Below are positions 15,385-16,560 of a DNA stretch of 16,560 bases, piece by piece. The notes under the pieces are model-generated. The model was given only the letters and a program-made list of their open reading frames with translations. It had not been told where the DNA came from and did no database searches. The DNA comes from Treponema sp. (lineage in GTDB: Bacteria; Spirochaetota; Spirochaetia; Treponematales; Breznakiellaceae). The position numbers and the translations under genes were made by a program. Location: positions 1-16,560 of the forward strand of contig JAITLF010000200.1 in the NCBI GenBank assembly GCA_031278025.1, read 5' to 3'. Numbering within the stretch: position 1 is the first letter of the stretch; each line of letters opens with the position of its first letter.

Positions 15385-15489
15385 GCGCAAGGGATAGAAG
15401 CGGAATAGGTTTTGACAGGCAAAGCCTGTCAAAACCTATTATAGCGGATAGCCCGGTCCGGCGCCTGCGCCGGATGCGCCCAAATTCTT
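15385..15489 (+). repeat. Two-hairpin repeat, copy C
   Basis: Same orientation as copy A. Hairpin 1 is 17 perfect base pairs (15404-15420 with 15424-15440, loop AAA). Compared with copy A the stem differs at four pairs, and all four are compensated. Hairpin 2 is 8 bp (15457-15464 with 15467-15474). It lies between addB and the glycosylase-like gene, ending 24 bp past that gene's stop. The remaining bases 15304-15384 show no gene. Confidence 0.87.
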
Positions 15490-15513
15490 ATGGATTCAAT
15501 AGAGATGCGTTTC

Positions 15514-16260
15514 CTATTCATTTTCCAGTATCCTTTTCCGGTATGCGGCGCCGATGCGGATCAGGGCCTCGCCGGTACTTTCGCCGGGGAGGGTTTTTTG
15601 GCGGAGATCGATAGTAAACTGGTTCATGGAAAAGTGCCGGTAAAAAAACAGTTCCGTTCTGCGTTTGGGACGGCGTTTGTACAGGGAACGCAGGGTTTCG
15701 GTGTAGGTTTCAAAAACGCCGCCGGGGCGCATTTCGGAATAACCGGTGATCCATACCGGGATGGGGGCCAGGGCCTCGTGAAAGGCGGACAACAGGCGGG
15801 CCATGGCTTCCTGGGAGGAGGAGGCCGCTTCTGTTATGATTCCGCCTCCAAGACGGCAGAGTTCCGCCAGTTCAGCCGTGCGCGGCGTGTGGATGGGAGT
15901 CTTGTTCAGAATGAGTACGTTCCTGCGGAAATCTATGCCCAGACCGGGGTTTTCCCGGAAGAACTTGTCCGCAAGCTTGCCCGCCGGTCCTACCAGATAA
16001 CGGCGGTTTTCCTCGGCTTGTTCGCGGCGTCCGGGATTGTCCGCTGCGAGGATGAGTCTGATGTCGTCCTCCGGGGTAACCGCGTCCAGGGCTTCGTTGT
16101 ATACAATGGGGGTCTGTACCGTATAGGCCGGCCCCGATCTGCGGTTTACCAGACGCTGCTGGATCTCGCCCAGGCCGGGGAGGTTCCGTCGTAAGTCCTC
16201 AATCCATGCCTTGTACCATTCCCGTTCCCTGGAAAAGGAAGCCCATGCTCTTTTGTTCAT
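15514..16260 (-). CDS. Uracil-DNA glycosylase superfamily-like protein
   Basis: A 248-residue soluble protein. Residues 68-96 read LILAADNPG, a spacer, then YLVGPAGKL, which resembles the family 4 layout GEAPG...PFVGxAGKLL that binds the uracil and holds the cluster-proximal helix. VLILNKTPIHTP (115-126) would be the following core strand. HFSMNQF (209-215) could stand in for the His-containing second motif HPS. The family 4 cysteines for an Fe-S cluster are not seen, so this is a divergent member and activity on uracil is unproven. The ATG at 16260 has AGAGG eight bases upstream. It is upstream of addB-addA on the same strand, suggesting a repair theme, though addB appears to have its own promoter. 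Confidence 0.62.
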   Translation of the reverse strand: MNKRAWASFSREREWYKAWIEDLRRNLPGLGEIQQRLVNRRSGPAYTVQTPIVYNEALDAVTPEDDIRLILAADNPGRREQAEENRRYLVGPAGKLADKFFRENPGLGIDFRRNVLILNKTPIHTPRTAELAELCRLGGGIITEAASSSQEAMARLLSAFHEALAPIPVWITGYSEMRPGGVFETYTETLRSLYKRRPKRRTELFFYRHFSMNQFTIDLRQKTLPGESTGEALIRIGAAYRKRILENE

Positions 16261-16302
16261 TAAAGATACCTCTTGTACGGCATTTGCCTATGCTATTAAA
16301 GC

Positions 16303-16560
16303 GGGCCGGACCTCTCTGCGGGGTCAGACCTCCCTGCGGGGGTCAGACCTCCGTGTTGGGGTCGGACCTCCGTAGGGACAGACCTTCGTGTTGGGGTCAG
16401 ACCTCCCTGGGGGGTCAAACCTCCGTGCGGGGCCGGACCTCCCCTGCGGGGTCAGACCTCTGTGCGGGGACAGACCTCCCCTGCGGGGTCAGACTTCCCT
16501 GGGGTCAGACCTCTGTGGGGAGCCGGACCGCGGTAGGGGACAGACCTCCGTGGGGTCAGA
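16303..16560. repeat. Degenerate G-rich tandem array (minisatellite), continues beyond the window
   Basis: At least fourteen head-to-tail units of about 16-20 bp follow the consensus GGGGTCAGACCTCCGTGC. The centre alternates among GTCAGACC, GACAGACC and GCCGGACC. Unit length is not a multiple of three and stops occur in frame, so it is not coding. It begins 42 bp upstream of the glycosylase-like gene's ATG, so any promoter for that gene lies in or beside the array. Confidence 0.85.

Noticed and set aside
15265..15432. 56-codon N-terminal extension of addB
   Set aside because: The extra codons are read through repeat copy C and the promoter region. AddB-like sequence begins only after the ATG at 15264.
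15490..16194. 234-codon plus-strand frame
   Set aside because: Antisense shadow of the glycosylase-like gene, which has the better start, ribosome site and recognisable motifs.
16303..16560. CRISPR array
   Set aside because: Units are only 16-20 bp, contiguous and degenerate, with no constant repeat separated by unique spacers and no cas gene.

Overview
The window reads as chromosomal DNA of a spirochaete, most likely a Treponema of the mid-GC, termite-gut type. This is inferred from gene content and style: an AddA/AddB pair, a lipoprotein with a loose lipobox, tRNAs without encoded CCA, and abundant short palindromic repeats. No rRNA or other decisive marker is present, so the genus is a working guess.

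Region 1 (1-3239) is housekeeping and transport. The 5' part of glycyl-tRNA synthetase (minus) is divergent from azlC-azlD, a branched-chain amino acid exporter pair. Then come tRNA-Asp(GTC) on the minus strand and a class II ketose-bisphosphate aldolase. Region 2 (3240-5303) is mobile-element debris. Two inverted copies of a palindromic repeat enclose a 176-bp MITE-like element and a truncated, frameshifted IS30-type transposase. A short EutT-like cobalamin adenosyltransferase lacking the family's N-terminal part follows. A 27-bp palindromic motif occurs three times here, and one copy lies just 3' of tRNA-Leu(GAG).

Region 3 (5304-8664) holds tRNA-Leu and a 930-residue ankyrin-repeat lipoprotein (about 25 repeats). 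The lipoprotein gene is bracketed by inverted copies of a two-hairpin repeat. Region 4 (8652-16260, all minus) is a DNA-repair block: a uracil-DNA-glycosylase-like protein, then addB and addA overlapping by 11 bp, which should form a helicase-nuclease for double-strand-break end processing. Region 5 (16303-16560) is a degenerate G-rich minisatellite that runs off the window.

The most interesting signal is the roughly 105-116 bp two-hairpin repeat, present three times (5500-5605, 8549-8664 inverted, 15385-15489). Its single-stranded segments are nearly invariant while the stems change with compensatory substitutions. One copy supplies the stop codon of addA and fills the whole space to the convergent ankyrin gene. 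A second theme is probable leaderless transcription: azlC and addB each have a -10 box a few bases before the ATG and no Shine-Dalgarno sequence.
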